This document shows positions 59,992-64,000 of a stretch of DNA of 64,000 bases, in pieces. The first letter of the stretch is position 1, and the number at the start of each line of letters is the position of its first letter. Position numbers and translations under genes: made by a program. The DNA is from Stropharia rugosoannulata. Its lineage: Eukaryota; Basidiomycota; Agaricomycetes; Agaricales; Strophariaceae. The notes beneath the pieces are model-generated. The model searched no databases. It was not told where the DNA came from and saw only the letters and a program-made list of their open reading frames with translations. The DNA is taken from the NCBI GenBank assembly GCA_028532985.1, contig JANCIK010000010.1:2232001-2296000 (forward strand). Direction: 5' to 3'.

Positions 59992-61362
59992 TCTTTATGT
60001 TCAAATCACTCGTCGAAGAAGAATATGTGTATGGGGTCTATAACATTCCCTCCAGGGTACGCGAAAGAAAGCAGAAAAGGTTCCAGCCCGGGATCAAAAA
60101 GAAAGGAAAAGGAAAGGAAAGGAAAGGAAAGGGAGGGGGCGGAAAGAAATATGGGGTGGGAGAAGAAAGAAAGGGGAAAAGAGGACGGAACGAGAGGCGT
60201 CCCCGTACTTAATCAACTATCAGAGGGGCCAGGAGGGGCCGTACATATCCCAATCACAACCGCTCGGCTGCCGTCGCGACTGACAACCTGCAGCGCTGCA
60301 TTTTAACTGCGTTGATGCACCTGCACCCCCCAAACCCAATCCCCAGCCCGCCTGCACCCTGGAAAGGCCTGGCCCAGCCGCGCCCTGGCAACGCCCTCGC
60401 CCACGGCAGCCTCCATCGCCCTAGAGAGAACATCAACGAACACCAGCGACACCGCAGTGCAGCGCATTGAGGCGCGTCGAAAGGGTGCACGCGACCTGAT
60501 TGCACAATTGGGAGCTGTCGCGACGGGGCGTTTGAAAATCGGTCATCGGAAGGACGGTGTTGCGCGCTTGGCAGATGAGAAATTTGATTTCGCAATCGTC
60601 AGCTGGGGACGTGATCAGTTGTGATTGGCGGCAGTTTGCTCCCATGCCCAATCTTTAGCTCTTAACCTCTCGACACTCCACTTCGTCCAATAAAAAGAAT
60701 GGAGGGCACCAAAACTTATGACGGCGAAAAACCAAGAATTACGACGGCGAAAATGAGGGACACTTCCAACAATTATTAATCGCAATAGAGATGCGTGCAA
60801 TCCGCAGTTCTTCACGGCCATCTTGCGGTTGCAACTTGCACCGAACGCGGTTTAGTTGCCGGCTATGACATGGTCTTTGTGTATTGTTCCTTGTGAGATG
60901 AGAACTACCTTTGAGCTCACCCAGGCTAGACTAATCAACTAGGTTGCAACTGAGAAAGTAAGCTCAAGTAAGTCCGCCTTTCTGACAATTTGAGCTATGG
61001 ACAGTAACTGACATCTCTACGCTTGCTCTACGCCACCAACCTTGAACCAAACTCCAAGACCATACACCGATCATAGAAAAATCTTTCCAAGCCCAACTTC
61101 AATCCAATGAAAGATTTATGATTTCCCTCCTGTCATGACTTGCATAAATAAAATTAAGAGTTGTCTCCGCGCTACGTAATCTAGCTATAATCAAAGCGAT
61201 GCAACATTTTGTAGGGCGTCTCCCCGTATCGTGTGTGCGTCCTCCTCTCGCCAGTGTCTGCTCACCGCCTCCCAGTGTGACACAGCGCCATATGCGTGCG
61301 AATAGCTAATATAATAGTCTTACAACTTCCTCCGCTCCAGAGTCACCAGCACTGACAAAGCC
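59992..61362. other. Intergenic with GGAAA repeat
   Basis: A purine tract with tandem GGAAA units lies at about 60100-60135 and continues irregularly to 60190. No supported gene. The stretch next to 61362 is the KAR2 3' flank. Confidence 0.5.
60100..60135. repeat. (GGAAA)n microsatellite
   Basis: About six consecutive five-base units upstream of the seven-helix gene at 57346-59991. Confidence 0.7.
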
Positions 61363-63846
<2,484 letters not shown>

Positions 63847-63912
63847 GATGGTGGTCGTAGTTTGCAGAAAACTTTGGAAATTCCGCTATTTATTGCCTTG
63901 TCCAGACGCTCA

Positions 63913-63946
63913 TGACGTGTCACTTAGACGTGGCCGTACCACGTGA
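63913..63946 (-). promoter_or_regulatory. Cluster of UPRE-like ACGTG elements in the KAR2 promoter
   Basis: TGACGTGT (63913-63920), GACGTGG (63927-63933) and CCACGTGA (63939-63946) lie 67-100 bp upstream of the KAR2 start. TGACGTG and TACGTG-type cores are bound by XBP1/Hac1-class bZIP factors. A TATA-like AATAAATAG lies between them and the ATG (about 63883-63892). Binding by the fungal Hac1 homologue is inference. Confidence 0.5.
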
Positions 63947-64000
63947 CTACTCCTCCGCCGCAGGGATCAAGCAGCGCTACTATAACAGGCTGCTCTGGTA

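Overview
The window is nuclear DNA of a basidiomycete fungus, most likely a mushroom-forming or wood-decay agaricomycete. The evidence is very short GT-AG introns (mostly 45-65 bp) breaking nearly every gene, several micro-exons of 5-25 nt, conserved proteins that read as fungal once spliced, and expanded families typical of agaricomycetes (DUF6533 seven-helix proteins, caspase-like proteins, DUF2235/WD40 proteins). No bacterial-type operon, rRNA gene, true tRNA gene or CRISPR array was seen. All gene models were spliced by eye; coordinates span first to last coding base and include introns.

Layout. 1-9.8 kb holds housekeeping genes: the 3' part of NOC2 (ribosome biogenesis), CBP6 (cytochrome b/complex III assembly) with degenerate copies of its tail, a mitochondrial-type TypA/BipA GTPase, and the second-largest RNA polymerase III subunit (15 exons, one of 7 nt). 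10.9-22.8 kb is the most unusual region. Two caspase-like genes are each divergently paired with a small coiled-coil gene, and the two pairs are mirror images on either side of an oxysterol-binding-protein gene (KES1-type). 22.9-25.2 kb has a stand-alone FluG-type amidohydrolase divergent from a BolA2 gene. A 459-bp MITE at 25.55-26.01 kb ends 22 bp before the start codon of a single-pass membrane protein gene (26.0-27.2 kb). A 17-exon DUF6533 seven-helix gene lies at 28.5-30.4 kb.

30.6-38.1 kb holds two tandem amino-acid permease paralogues on the minus strand. The downstream one is a pseudogene carrying at least two single-base deletions and a nonsense codon, plus a 1.94-kb retroelement in an intron (tRNA-like head, RNase H/zinc-knuckle ORF of LINE type, poly(A) tail, 12-bp target duplication). 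A third, intact paralogue lies on the plus strand at 48.6-51.0 kb. Between them are an unknown membrane protein (40.3-41.3 kb), the NatC catalytic subunit NAA30 (43.2-44.2 kb) and a secreted polyamine-oxidase-like FAD enzyme (45.2-47.2 kb). 51-53.3 kb is transposon-rich: exon-like remnants, a Cys-rich ORF, poly(T) and a second MITE. 53.7-56.6 kb encodes a DUF2235 hydrolase fused to seven WD40 repeats. 57.3-60 kb encodes a seven-helix protein with an Asp/Ser-rich loop. The window ends with KAR2 (BiP, HDEL), whose promoter holds three ACGTG cores resembling unfolded-protein-response elements.

The best candidates for something not yet described are the mirror-image caspase/coiled-coil cassettes and the tRNA-headed LINE chimera.
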